Origin: Kaiparowitsia sp041742695
GTDB taxonomy: Bacteria; Cyanobacteriota; Cyanobacteriia; Elainellales; Elainellaceae
Direction: 5' to 3'
Assembly: GCA_041742695.1 (NCBI GenBank)
Contig: JBGTOF010000314.1
Coordinates: 1-56,415 of the forward strand
DNA length: 56,415 nt
The notes under the pieces were generated by a model. That model searched no databases. It had not been told where the DNA came from and saw only the letters and a list, made by a program, of their open reading frames with translations. Positions 24,494 to 33,746 of this stretch are shown here, piece by piece; within the stretch, counting starts at the first letter, position 1, and each line of letters begins with the position of its first letter. The position numbers and the translations under genes were made by a program.

Positions 24494-25798
24494 ATGCCGC
24501 GATTTCTCCACCTAGCTGATATCCATCTTGGATTTGACCGCTATGACAGCAAAGAGCGCACGCAAGACTTTTATTATGCTCTCAACGATGCAATCGAAAC
24601 CTATGCGATCGCCCAATCGGTAGATTTTGTTGTGATTGCGGGCGATCTATTTGAGCATCGCACCATTCAACCTAATATTCTCAATCAAGCTCAGCTCTGC
24701 CTACAAGCTCTGCGCGAGGCTGAAATCCCAGTGCTTGCGATTGAAGGGAATCACGATAACCGCCCTTATGGAACCAAAACAAGCTGGCTGCGCTACTTGT
24801 CAGATTGGGGATTGCTAAAACTGCTCGAGCCCGGAGATGTCAACGCAGGTGAGCCATTTTATGCGCCCTGGAATGACGCCTCTCGTCGGGGCGGTTATAT
24901 CGACCTGCCCTGCGGAGTTCGGGTACTGGGATCACACTGGTATGGGGCGACTGCACCCAAAGCCATTGAGCAAATCGCAGGGGCAATTGAGCAGCTGCCG
25001 CGAGGACCAGCTCATACCTTGCTCATGTTCCACCATGGGTTAGAGGGACAAATCGCTCGCTATCAGGGGGCGCTGCGCTACGCCGACCTATTGCCTCTGA
25101 AAGACGCTGGGGTGGACTATCTGGCGTTAGGGCATATCCACAAGAACTATGCCGTAGAAGGCTGGATTTTTAACCCGGGCTCTGTCGAAGCCAATAGTGT
25201 TGAGGAAGGGGGCTTTGAGCGAGGGGTATATCTAGTAGAGTTGAGTGCTGATGGCATTGAGGCAACACTGCAGCATGATTATTACCAGCGTCCCATCGTG
25301 CGGCTGCGCCACAAAGTGACGGAATTCCAATCAATGGATGATGTCGAGCAGGGGGCGATCGCCCGCATTGAAGCTGCTGTGCAGAACGGCGTCATCCCCG
25401 CTGATCAAGCGCCGATTGTAGAACTCCGCATCGAAGGCAGCATTGGCTTTGATCGGCTTGATCTCGATATTCGTCAGCTTAAAGCCCAGCTACAGCAGCG
25501 AAGTGGAGCACTCATTTTTCTGCTTAAATTCGAGGCAGAAATGATGGAATATGCCTCGCCCATTGCCGATGGCGCTGAGCGATTAGAAGTAGAACGGGAG
25601 GTCTTCCGGGATTTGCTGGCCGCCCACAACACCTACAAAAATCGTACCGACGAACTATCTCAAGGCCTCATCCACCTTAAGGAGCAGCATCTGGAGGGGC
25701 GATCAGAGGAGGACTTGTACGATTTTGTGCAGCAGTTGTTGTTATCCAACACTAACAGCGCCGAACCGTCTGTTGATAGATCTATAGAGGAATCTTAG
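24494..25798 (+). CDS. SbcD/Mre11-type metallophosphoesterase (DNA exonuclease)
   Basis: This 434-residue calcineurin-like phosphoesterase carries all the metal-binding motifs of the SbcD/Mre11 nuclease group: DIH (D9, H11), GDLFEH near residue 53, GNHDN near 92, HHG near 180 and GHIHKN near 216. The C-terminal part is charged and helical, and may be the capping/partner domain. It would act on double-strand breaks or hairpins with an SbcC/Rad50 ATPase. No sbcC is adjacent, which is usual for the cyanobacterial single-gene form. A strong inverted repeat follows the stop. Confidence 0.85.
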   Translation: MPRFLHLADIHLGFDRYDSKERTQDFYYALNDAIETYAIAQSVDFVVIAGDLFEHRTIQPNILNQAQLCLQALREAEIPVLAIEGNHDNRPYGTKTSWLRYLSDWGLLKLLEPGDVNAGEPFYAPWNDASRRGGYIDLPCGVRVLGSHWYGATAPKAIEQIAGAIEQLPRGPAHTLLMFHHGLEGQIARYQGALRYADLLPLKDAGVDYLALGHIHKNYAVEGWIFNPGSVEANSVEEGGFERGVYLVELSADGIEATLQHDYYQRPIVRLRHKVTEFQSMDDVEQGAIARIEAAVQNGVIPADQAPIVELRIEGSIGFDRLDLDIRQLKAQLQQRSGALIFLLKFEAEMMEYASPIADGAERLEVEREVFRDLLAAHNTYKNRTDELSQGLIHLKEQHLEGRSEEDLYDFVQQLLLSNTNSAEPSVDRSIEES

Positions 25799-26115
25799 TA
25801 TTCAACGCTAAACCCGTGATGCCTGCGACACGGGCAGCACGGGTTTAGCGTATCCCGAACTCAAGTTACTGTAAGGCACGAAAAGCTATGCAAATTGAGG
25901 CGGATACGGTGCTCAAATCGTTGGACAATGACTGAGAAAGGGCGGAGAAATGGGCACTAGCCTAATCTCGTCAGCGTCAATAATGAAGATTCCTTATTTC
26001 TTATTGATTGACCCCTGTCTTTAATCGGCGGGTTGGGAGCGGTTTTCATTGCTCACAGCTACTGGCGCCGGGGGGTTCATACAAAGAGTTGGGATAGACA
26101 TGAGTTGCAAGGTGT
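25799..26115. other. Spacer between the nuclease and the FAD protein
   Basis: This 317-bp spacer has no coding frame. It begins with the inverted repeat at 25806-25850. The rest should contain the promoter of the exported flavoprotein, but no clear boxes were read. Confidence 0.5.
25806..25850. terminator. 13-bp perfect inverted repeat
   Basis: CGCTAAACCCGTG (25806-25818) and CACGGGTTTAGCG (25838-25850) are perfectly complementary around a 19-base loop that can itself pair (TGCC/GGCA). It lies 7 bases past the nuclease stop. There is no T-run on either side, so it may stop or stabilise the transcript by a different route. Confidence 0.5.
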
Positions 26116-28197
26116 ATGCGAGCTAAAGTCATGGGTATTAATCGGGTTCGAGTGTCGGTTGCATCACTGTTAGGATCGCTATTAACAGCAGCTGGAACGT
26201 TGTCCTATGGGGCATGGGCGCAATCAGCGCCGCCCATCGGGGTAACTCCCGACACCCTGGAAGAATGCGAATTGTTAATTGTGGGCGGTGGGTTATCGGG
26301 TGTGAGTGCAGCCTACGAATCGCTGCAGCTGGGGCGCACGGTCTGTATGACCGAACTCACCGATTGGATGGGCGGGCAGCTTACCTCTCAGGGCACCTCG
26401 GCACTTGATGAGGTGCGCCAACAGCGGACGCTGCTTTACTACCCAAAAGGCTACCTGGAATTTCGCCAACTGATTGAGCAGCACTACGGTAGGTTGAATC
26501 CGGGGAACTGCTGGGTCAGCCTTTCCTGCTTTTTCCCCAATGATGCAGAAGCCATTTTGCAAGACATGCTGCAAGGGGCAGCGCGGCGCGGGCGTGGCAC
26601 TCTCAAGTGGTTCCCTTCCACCATCATTAAAGAGTTGGAATATAACGCTGAGGGCAACCAGATTGTGGGAGCGATCGCCATTCAGCATGCTCCCGCTCCG
26701 GGCACCCCGCCGCTCAATACAGAACCTCTCTCGGCGTTTATCAAAGATGCTTACAGCTACGCTGACTCAGCCCGGTTAACCAAAACCGTCATTGAGTTTT
26801 CGCCGAAGCCTATCCAGCATCGGGATGGTTCCACAACGCTGCCCGATCCGGCTCCTTGGTATGTGATTGAAGCAACAGAAACTGGGGAACTCATTGCGCT
26901 GGCAGACGTGCCCTACCGAGTGGGATTAGACGCGCGATCGCCTGTCAATCCGTCTTCTGCGAGCGCTACCGGCGATCCCTATTGCACCCAGGGCTTTACC
27001 TACACCTTTGCAATGGAGCGCACAGAAGAGGCGCTGGAGCATGAACAACCGCCCTTTTATGAGCGCTATCGTCCTTACTATGGCTATGACCCCAATCCCC
27101 GCCTAGCAGATATTGACGTGGTCTTTACCTATCGCCGCCTATGGAGCCCAGAACCGAGGGAGAGCGATCGCGTCTTTGGCGTCAGCCGCCCTAAGCCAGG
27201 CGATATTTCCATGCAGAACTGGGTCTGGGGCAATGATTACCGCCCTGGCACTGCTGCGGACAACCTGATTTTTACTCGCGAGCAGCTCCAAGCACTAGGG
27301 CAACTAGACCCCGGTGGTTGGTTAGGCGGTCTACGAACAGAAACCCTGCAAGCGGGTGAAGAGTTGGCGCTAGGGTTTTTCTATTGGATTGTGGCAGACG
27401 ACACTGACTCGCAGTTGGGTGAGGGGGTTAAAGAACCCTATCCCAATCATCGCCTGCTCACCGGCTTAGAGTCTCCCATGGGCACAGAGCACGGCCTATC
27501 AAAGTTTCCTTATATTCGAGAGGGGCGACGCATTATTGGTCGGCCAGCCTATGGCTATAGCCAAGGCTTTGCTATCAATGAAATCGATATCTCTTGGATT
27601 GACTATAGCCAAGAGTTTTACCAAACTAATTTGGCACCGCGCGATTATCAAACTCTGTGGTACGGTCTAGCAGGATTAGACACAACCTCTGCCATCCGCA
27701 ATCAAACGCAACCGGATCAAATTCAACGGCGCACCCGCTCCGCCATCTTTCCCGATGCGGTAGGCATTGCCCAATACGCCATCGACTTCCACCCCTGTAT
27801 GGAGTTTTCGCCAGCCGAAGCCCCTGGCAATATTGAACGCGTAGATTCACGACAGGCCCATGGGCGTGCCTATCCGGGACAAATTCCCCTCTCAGCGATG
27901 ATTCCCCAACGGCTGGATAACCTGTTGGTGGCGGGTAAGAGCATTGCAACCAGCCATATTGCAGCCGCAGCCTATCGGGTGCATTCCTTTGAGTGGTCGG
28001 CTGGGGCCGCAGCGGGCACGACAGCATCGTTTGCCCTGTCTGAGGGTCTAATGCCCTATCAGCTGATCGACAATTTGCCTCGGATGGAGCCCAAACTGAT
28101 GGAGCTGCAAGCCTTGCTACGTCGGAATGGAAATCCTACGGAGTTTCCTAATACGTCGATCTTTAATGAAGAATGGGAAGAGTGGGCCCCTTGGTAA
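26116..28197 (+). CDS. Exported FAD-dependent oxidoreductase
   Basis: This 693-residue protein has an N-terminal Sec-type signal (hydrophobic VSVASLLGSLLTAAGTLSYG ending in AWAQS near residue 37) and then an FAD-binding Rossmann motif, LLIVGGGLSGVSAAYES (GGGLSG at 57-62). The segment DWMGGQLTSQGTSALDE and the C-terminal NLLVAGKSIATSHIAAAAYR fit the FAD_oxidored family. The substrate is unknown. No twin arginine is visible, so if it is exported, the protein would have to bind FAD after Sec translocation. The start at 26116 follows AAGG; ATG at 26131 is an alternative that still leaves a signal sequence. Confidence 0.8.
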   Translation: MRAKVMGINRVRVSVASLLGSLLTAAGTLSYGAWAQSAPPIGVTPDTLEECELLIVGGGLSGVSAAYESLQLGRTVCMTELTDWMGGQLTSQGTSALDEVRQQRTLLYYPKGYLEFRQLIEQHYGRLNPGNCWVSLSCFFPNDAEAILQDMLQGAARRGRGTLKWFPSTIIKELEYNAEGNQIVGAIAIQHAPAPGTPPLNTEPLSAFIKDAYSYADSARLTKTVIEFSPKPIQHRDGSTTLPDPAPWYVIEATETGELIALADVPYRVGLDARSPVNPSSASATGDPYCTQGFTYTFAMERTEEALEHEQPPFYERYRPYYGYDPNPRLADIDVVFTYRRLWSPEPRESDRVFGVSRPKPGDISMQNWVWGNDYRPGTAADNLIFTREQLQALGQLDPGGWLGGLRTETLQAGEELALGFFYWIVADDTDSQLGEGVKEPYPNHRLLTGLESPMGTEHGLSKFPYIREGRRIIGRPAYGYSQGFAINEIDISWIDYSQEFYQTNLAPRDYQTLWYGLAGLDTTSAIRNQTQPDQIQRRTRSAIFPDAVGIAQYAIDFHPCMEFSPAEAPGNIERVDSRQAHGRAYPGQIPLSAMIPQRLDNLLVAGKSIATSHIAAAAYRVHSFEWSAGAAAGTTASFALSEGLMPYQLIDNLPRMEPKLMELQALLRRNGNPTEFPNTSIFNEEWEEWAPW

Positions 28198-28422
28198 TAG
28201 GTTTTGGCTATGGACCCTATTTACCTGTGGGTCTGTCACTCTAGGACTAGCCAACAAAAGTGGCTGATTTTGACATCGATTTTCTCATCGAACCCGCGTA
28301 GATCAGCCGATCGAAATGCGCATAGCCCGGTATTGTGGAGCCCTAGCTGTGCAAAGGCTCTACAACATTCAATCCATCAACCGGCGCTTCGATCTCTATA
28401 TTCCTTACGCTTCATTTCTTAA

Positions 28423-29265
28423 ATGACTCTTTGGCAAGCCGATTTCTATCGCCGACCAGGGCGAGATGTCACGGGCAATTCTCGATGGGAGTTGCTAGTG
28501 GTCACGGCTGAGGGTGAATTGGTCGTGCTAGCCGACTGTGCCCAGGCTGAAGTGACAGCGGAGTGGGCTAGGGCTCAACTGCAGTCACAGGTCGTTGCCC
28601 ACTCACCCGAGCGACTGCAGGTGTTTCGTCCCCAATGTTTGAATTTGCTAGAAGCAGCGTGCCAGCCGCTGGGGGTGGCGGTAGAACCCACTCGATTCAC
28701 ACCTGCGCTGAAGCAAATTCTGCGGCAGCGGGCGGTAATGTATGGGGATCACGTCAGCAATGGAGACGCAGTGGATGTGCTGCGAGTGGAGTCGCCACCG
28801 CCGCTGCCGCTGCCAGAATCTCTCTGGGGCGATCGCTGGCGATTTGGGGCGATCGCTGCTACAGATTTTGATCTAGCGTTTGCTCACAAACCTATTCCCA
28901 TTCGGGTAGAGCCAGAGGAGTTGCGTCCGGTTCATTTAGGACTGGCCTCTACGATCCCGATTCCGGGTGTGATCATTGACGGGGGGCGGGTATCGATGCG
29001 GCTGGCACAGTGGCTCAATCGCGTTCGCCCAGCCTGGTTGACCTATATTCCTGGGGAACCCGACGGCTTACTTCTAGAAGCGGGGTTGAGCGACCGATAT
29101 ATCTTGGCCACCTTTGATGATGCAGAGGCGATCGCATCGGCCCGCACCTTTCGCGAGCGCCAGCATGCGGCCAAGGGTCTACATTTTTTGCTGGTGCAGC
29201 CTGATGACTCTGGCGTGACTTACAGCGGCCTGTGGCTATTGCAATCAGACAGCAGCAGTTACTAA
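28423..29265 (+). CDS. Tab2/Atab2-family RNA-binding protein
   Basis: This 280-residue soluble protein starts WQADFYRRPGRDVTGNSRWE and ends near YSGLWLLQ, both marks of the Tab2/Atab2 family. In Chlamydomonas and Arabidopsis, family members bind RNA and promote translation of photosystem mRNAs such as psaB. The bacterial role is less clear but presumably concerns photosystem biogenesis. It is preceded by 225 bp without a credible gene (a 72-codon frame there is not supported). The gene itself is clear; the function is inferred from plastid homologues. Confidence 0.85.
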   Translation: MTLWQADFYRRPGRDVTGNSRWELLVVTAEGELVVLADCAQAEVTAEWARAQLQSQVVAHSPERLQVFRPQCLNLLEAACQPLGVAVEPTRFTPALKQILRQRAVMYGDHVSNGDAVDVLRVESPPPLPLPESLWGDRWRFGAIAATDFDLAFAHKPIPIRVEPEELRPVHLGLASTIPIPGVIIDGGRVSMRLAQWLNRVRPAWLTYIPGEPDGLLLEAGLSDRYILATFDDAEAIASARTFRERQHAAKGLHFLLVQPDDSGVTYSGLWLLQSDSSSY

Positions 29266-29367
29266 GGGTTTGCCCAATAGCCTCAGGAAACAGGACAACG
29301 GGTCAAGTGCTCGCGGATTAGGCGTTTCATCCGGTAGAATGCGGGCGTTAGCTTGCAAGGTGGCAGC

Positions 29368-30240
29368 ATGGCAGAGGCAAAAATTGGCATCATCGGTGGC
29401 AGTGGTCTGTATGGGATGGAGGCCCTAAAGGACGTTGAAGAGATTGAGGTAGACACGCCCTTTGGCAAACCATCTGACGCACTCATTGTCGGGTCACTAG
29501 AGGGTACAACCGTAGCGTTTTTGGCACGGCATGGGCGTAATCATACCTATATGCCGTCAGAACTGCCCTTTCGCGCCAATATCTACGCGATGAAACAGTT
29601 GGGAGTTCAATACTTGATTTCGGCCTCTGCGGTGGGGTCGCTCAAGGCAGAGGCTAAACCGCTGGATATGGTTCTCCCCGATCAGTTCATTGATCGCACC
29701 AAAAATCGAGTTTCGACCTTTTTTGGGGATGGCATTGTGGCCCACATTGCCTTTGGAGATCCGGTCTGCAAAAACCTAGCTGATGTGCTGGCAGGGGCGA
29801 TCGCCTCCCTAGAGCTACCGGATGTAACCCTGCACCAGGGCGGCACCTACGTCTGCATGGAAGGGCCGGCCTTTTCCACTCGCGCCGAATCCAACCTATA
29901 TCGTAGTTGGGGCGCCACTGTGATTGGCATGACCAACCTACCCGAAGCCAAGCTCGCCCGCGAAGCTGAAATAGCCTACGCGACCCTGGCTATGGTGACG
30001 GACTACGACTGTTGGCATCCCGATCATGACAACGTCACAGTCGATATGGTAATTGGAAATTTGCAAAAAAACGCGGTCAACGCCCAACGCATCATTCAAG
30101 AGACTGTGCGCCGCCTTAGCCAAAATCCGCCGCCTTCTGAGGCCCACTCAGCGCTCAAGTTTGCTGTGATCACGCCTCTCGATAAAGCGCCTGTGTCCAC
30201 CAAAGAACGTCTCGGGCTACTGTTGAGCAAGTATTTGTAG
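29368..30240 (+). CDS. mtnP: S-methyl-5'-thioadenosine phosphorylase
   Basis: This 290-residue nucleoside phosphorylase splits methylthioadenosine into adenine and methylthioribose-1-phosphate, feeding methionine salvage. IGIIGGSGLYGME begins the protein from the ATG at 29368, preferred over an upstream start adding five residues. RHGRNHTYMPSELPFRANIY and MEGPAFSTRAESNLYRSWGA bind phosphate and purine; GMTNLPEAKLAREAEI is typical of MTAP-like enzymes. apt, which would reuse the adenine, is about 3.5 kb away on the opposite strand. A perfect 20-bp inverted repeat follows. Confidence 0.93.
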   Translation: MAEAKIGIIGGSGLYGMEALKDVEEIEVDTPFGKPSDALIVGSLEGTTVAFLARHGRNHTYMPSELPFRANIYAMKQLGVQYLISASAVGSLKAEAKPLDMVLPDQFIDRTKNRVSTFFGDGIVAHIAFGDPVCKNLADVLAGAIASLELPDVTLHQGGTYVCMEGPAFSTRAESNLYRSWGATVIGMTNLPEAKLAREAEIAYATLAMVTDYDCWHPDHDNVTVDMVIGNLQKNAVNAQRIIQETVRRLSQNPPPSEAHSALKFAVITPLDKAPVSTKERLGLLLSKYL

Positions 30241-30305
30241 CGGCCGCCACGCCAACGGTTGCACGATAACCTGGACGGGCTTGTAGGGTATCAAATCTGG
30301 GTTTT

Positions 30306-30347
30306 AACAGTTAGGGGTGGGCTGCACGCAGCCCACCCCTAACTGTT
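30306..30347. terminator. Bidirectional terminator between mtnP and fabF
   Basis: AACAGTTAGGGGTGGGCTGC (30306-30325) and its exact complement (30328-30347) form a 20-bp stem with a two-base gap. It lies between two convergent genes, 66 bp past mtnP and 54 bp past fabF. T-rich flanks are modest (GTTTT on the left, TTGTTG on the right). The placement strongly suggests shared termination. Confidence 0.75.
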
Positions 30348-30400
30348 GTTGATCATGTATTGGTCGTGAGGTGAATGGGGGCGATCGCTCCTACCCAAGC

Positions 30401-31663
30401 TCACGCCCGATACTTACGGAACGCGAGGGTCACATTGTGCCCGCCAAAACCAAAGGAATTGGAAAGCACGATCTCGATGGGCAACTGACGGCTCTGGTTC
30501 GGCACATAGTCTAGATCACAGGCCGGGTCAGGGTTTTGCAGATTAATGGTAGGAGGAACCTGATCACAGTTGACCGCCATCACCGCCGCCACGGCCTCAA
30601 TGCCACCCGATCCGCCCAGCAAGTGTCCTGTCATAGACTTGGTCGAGCTGATGGCAACCTGATACGCATGATCGCCCAGCGCAGTTTTGATCGCAGCAGT
30701 TTCAGTCGAATCGTTAGCAGGCGTGCTGGTTCCGTGAGCATTGATATAGCTAACTTGGCTCGGATCAATGCTGGCATCTTTCATGCAGAGTTGCATGGCA
30801 CGTGCTGCACCCTCACCGCCGGGCACTGGAGACGTCATATGGTAAGCATCGCAGGTCATGCCATAGCCGACGATTTCAGCATAGATCCGGGCTCCGCGAC
30901 TCAACGCATGCTCCAGCTCTTCTAAAATCAAGATGCCAGATCCTTCGCCCATGACAAAGCCATCGCGATCGCGATCAAAGGGTCGAGATGCGTGATCAGG
31001 ATCATCGTTATTAGAGGTAGACATGGCCTTACAGGCCACAAACCCTGCAAACGATAGGGGTGTAACAGCGGCCTCAGTGCCCCCGCAAATCATCGCCTGC
31101 GCATAGCCTCGTTGCACTAAGCGAAAGGCGTCACCAATCGCATTAGAGCCTGCGGCACAGGCGGTCACAGTGCAATTATTAGGCCCTTTTGCTCCGGTGT
31201 GAATCGCCGTCAGCCCTGCTGCCATATTGGCAATCATCATCGGCACCATGAAAGGGCTACAGCGATCGGGGCCACGGGTAAGATAAATCTCCTGCTGCTC
31301 TTCCATCACCTTCAGTCCGCCGATACCGGTGCCAATGATGACACCCACTTGCTCTGCGTTGAGGTCATTAATCGTGAATTGCGCATCCGCCAGCGCCTGT
31401 TTGCTAGCGGATACACCAAACTGAGCAAAGCGATCCATCCGCTTTGCCTCTTTGCGCTCCATATAGTCTTGTGGATCAAACCCCTTAACCTCTCCGGCAA
31501 TCCGGCAGCCATGACGCGATGCATCAAACAGAGTGATAGGTGCAATGCCACTCCGACCAGCCAACAACCCATCCCAGTAATCCTGCAGGGTGTTTCCGAG
31601 CGGTGTAATAGACCCTAACCCCGTAACAACGACACGTTTAAGGGCAAAATCAGAGTTTGTCAT
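30401..31663 (-). CDS. fabF: 3-oxoacyl-ACP synthase II (KAS II)
   Basis: KAS II has 420 residues and elongates acyl-ACP with malonyl-ACP in fatty-acid synthesis. The nucleophile is C169 in VTACAAGSNAIG; the two histidines lie in NAHGTSTPAND and SMTGHLLGGSGG. KRVVVTGLGSITPLGNTL is the family N-terminus. The ATG at 31663 is preferred over a GTG three codons upstream. acpP lies 303 bp upstream on the same strand; the acpP-fabF order is classic, but this spacer is long. Confidence 0.96.
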   Translation of the reverse strand: MTNSDFALKRVVVTGLGSITPLGNTLQDYWDGLLAGRSGIAPITLFDASRHGCRIAGEVKGFDPQDYMERKEAKRMDRFAQFGVSASKQALADAQFTINDLNAEQVGVIIGTGIGGLKVMEEQQEIYLTRGPDRCSPFMVPMMIANMAAGLTAIHTGAKGPNNCTVTACAAGSNAIGDAFRLVQRGYAQAMICGGTEAAVTPLSFAGFVACKAMSTSNNDDPDHASRPFDRDRDGFVMGEGSGILILEELEHALSRGARIYAEIVGYGMTCDAYHMTSPVPGGEGAARAMQLCMKDASIDPSQVSYINAHGTSTPANDSTETAAIKTALGDHAYQVAISSTKSMTGHLLGGSGGIEAVAAVMAVNCDQVPPTINLQNPDPACDLDYVPNQSRQLPIEIVLSNSFGFGGHNVTLAFRKYRA

Positions 31664-31966
31664 GGTAACCACTTCAACGAAGGTGACCTACTGACTTAAC
31701 GGACTGACTCAACGGAAGACAATATCTTCAGAGCTTTGTTCCATAGACAGCAGGAAGGGTGAACGAAAGCATGCAGTTCAGCAAGAGAACCCGTGTTAAC
31801 CACCAACTACTTTAAGCAACAGCCGTCTTAATTCGTTCCAGCAACGTCTAGCTCATAGGTTAAAGCTAGGTTGCAGCTAGACAAACCAACCCAGAAATAT
31901 ATGCCTGAACCCAGAGCCGACCTTTAATAGCGGTGTAGCGTTGTCTCCAGACTCAGGCAGAGTGAA
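31664..31966. other. acpP-fabF spacer
   Basis: The 303-bp spacer contains no credible gene and no clear terminator or promoter. It is long compared with the usual acpP-fabF gap. Confidence 0.45.
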
Positions 31967-32212
31967 CTAGGCTACGGACTTTTGCTTGATGTAGTCTACG
32001 GCGGCCTGCACGGTAGCGATATTTTCGGCAGCTTCGTCAGGAATCTCGATGTCGAATTCTTCCTCTAGTGCCATTACCAATTCTACGGTGTCTAGAGAAT
32101 CAGCTCCCAGATCATTCGCAAAGCTGGCTGATGGTGTCACGTCAGCTTCATCCACACTCAACTGTTCAGAAACAATTTTCTGAACCTTCAGCATAATCTC
32201 ATCTTGGCCCAT
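31967..32212 (-). CDS. acpP: Acyl carrier protein
   Basis: ACP has 81 residues from the ATG at 32212 (MGQDEIMLKVQKIVSEQLSV). The frame is open upstream, but those residues are not ACP-like, and GGTGGGGA lies before this ATG. The phosphopantetheine-bearing serine is S39 in NDLGADSLDTVELVMALEEE, followed by FDIEIPDEAAE. It carries acyl chains for fatty-acid synthesis and lies upstream of fabF. Confidence 0.97.
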   Translation of the reverse strand: MGQDEIMLKVQKIVSEQLSVDEADVTPSASFANDLGADSLDTVELVMALEEEFDIEIPDEAAENIATVQAAVDYIKQKSVA

Positions 32213-32618
32213 GTCTTTTTCCCCACCCAATTTTGATGGCAAACTCAAGTAAACAGTATCTGCGAATCGTGATTCAAAGTTCACGCCAGATTGCAACGAG
32301 ATAAATGAATCCGCTGCATATCGTACGATGTGAGCGGTAGAGCCGCTTTAGGTTAAAACCGTAATGCACGAGGCAATCTGTTCAACCCAAGCTCACTGAC
32401 TCTCCCTAATGCATTTCTGCAATCAGGCATTACTCCATATTACTCTGTCGTGAAACCGTTTCCATCCTATCAGGATGCATGCCGATGGAATCATTGGAAT
32501 TGTTGGGGCGATCGCCCATCATCCCTAAAGTCTCACTCCCGACATAGCTCATGTGACGCAAAACGAATCGTAGGAGTGCCGCACGTCGGGCATCTTAGCT
32601 GACGGGGCGATCGCACCC
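32213..32618. other. Upstream region of acpP
   Basis: This 406-bp region lies between acpP and the permease gene, both on the minus strand. It must contain the acpP promoter, but no confident boxes were read. HIP1 sites occur near 32510 and 32608. Confidence 0.45.
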
Positions 32619-33683
32619 CTAGTTCATCTTCGAAAGATTAATGCGGGGATCAACGACCTTAAGCAACAAATCCGCCAGGATATTGCCCACAATCAACATG
32701 ACTGCCGCCATCATTAAGCTTGCCATCACCAAGTAAAGATCCTGCGCGACCACCGCCTGCAGAATCATGCGCCCCAACCCCGGCCAGTTAAAAAAGTTCT
32801 CGGTAATGAATGCACCACTGAGCAAGTTCGCAAATTCAAACCCCAGCAGCGTAATTAAAGGATTCACCGCATTGCGCAGGGCATGGACATAGATGACACG
32901 GTTTTCTGGCAAGCCCTTAGCACGAGCTGTTTGAATATAGTCTTGCCGCATCACATCGAGCAATTGCCCCCGCGTAATGCGCTGCAATCCAGCAAAGCCA
33001 GTAATGCTGAGGGCAATGGTCGGCAGAATCATATGCCAGCCAATGTCTAAAATTTTGCCAAAGAGAGACAGATCAGCATGGTTAATGCTGGTCATGCCCC
33101 CTACCGGAAAGATCGGCGAGAGCTGTTGGGCTAAAAACAGCAACAGCAAACCCGTAATCAACGTAGGAAAGCCCTGACCTATGTAACTAATAATGCGCAC
33201 CAGTCGGTCAATAAACTGATCTTGCCGCACGGCCCCCATCACGCCCAGAGGAACGGCGATCGCCCACGTCAGCACAATCGACGTAATCGATAGCAGCAGC
33301 GTCGCTGGAATCCGCTCCCAAATTAGCGACGACACTGAGCGCTGCGAATAGATAAAGCTAACGCCAAAGTCACCCCGCGTCAAAATATTTCGCAGCCATA
33401 GAAAGTACTGCTCAATGGCCGGACGATCTAACCCAAACTGCTGCTGAAACGCTTCTAGGGTTTCTGGAGTAATGCGGGGGTCTTGCCGCAGCACGTCTAG
33501 ATAATTGCCCGGTGCAAGCTGGATAATAAAAAAGCTCAGGGCAGAGGCCAACAGCAGCGTCAGCGCTCCTTGGGCTAGCCGCTTCGCCACATAAATCAGC
33601 ACATCGCCCGTAAACAACCGTGCTAATCCCTCGCGGAGCGATTGTAGACGGGAGGGATTGGTGGGTGCCGGAGTCAGTGTCAT
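32619..33683 (-). CDS. DppB/OppB-type ABC transporter permease
   Basis: This 354-residue inner-membrane protein has about six transmembrane helices and a large extracytoplasmic loop after the first (APGNYLDVLRQDPRITPETL). The cytoplasmic EAA-like coupling loop is near YIQTARAKGLPENRVIYVHA, and the C-terminus is LLKVVDPRINLSK. These are typical of peptide/nickel permeases of the DppB family. No DppC, ATPase or binding protein is nearby, so its partners are elsewhere and the substrate cannot be assigned. apt lies upstream on the same strand after 63 bp. Confidence 0.9.
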   Translation of the reverse strand: MTLTPAPTNPSRLQSLREGLARLFTGDVLIYVAKRLAQGALTLLLASALSFFIIQLAPGNYLDVLRQDPRITPETLEAFQQQFGLDRPAIEQYFLWLRNILTRGDFGVSFIYSQRSVSSLIWERIPATLLLSITSIVLTWAIAVPLGVMGAVRQDQFIDRLVRIISYIGQGFPTLITGLLLLFLAQQLSPIFPVGGMTSINHADLSLFGKILDIGWHMILPTIALSITGFAGLQRITRGQLLDVMRQDYIQTARAKGLPENRVIYVHALRNAVNPLITLLGFEFANLLSGAFITENFFNWPGLGRMILQAVVAQDLYLVMASLMMAAVMLIVGNILADLLLKVVDPRINLSKMN

Positions 33684-33746
33684 GGGTGAACCAGAAGTGA
33701 GTCGGAAGGCGAATCTGGCAGATGAGGCAACCTAGCGCGTCACACT

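Noticed and set aside
28204..28422. 72-codon plus-strand frame before the Tab2 gene
   Set aside because: Composition is not protein-like and there is no family resemblance; it probably lies in the promoter or leader region of the next gene.
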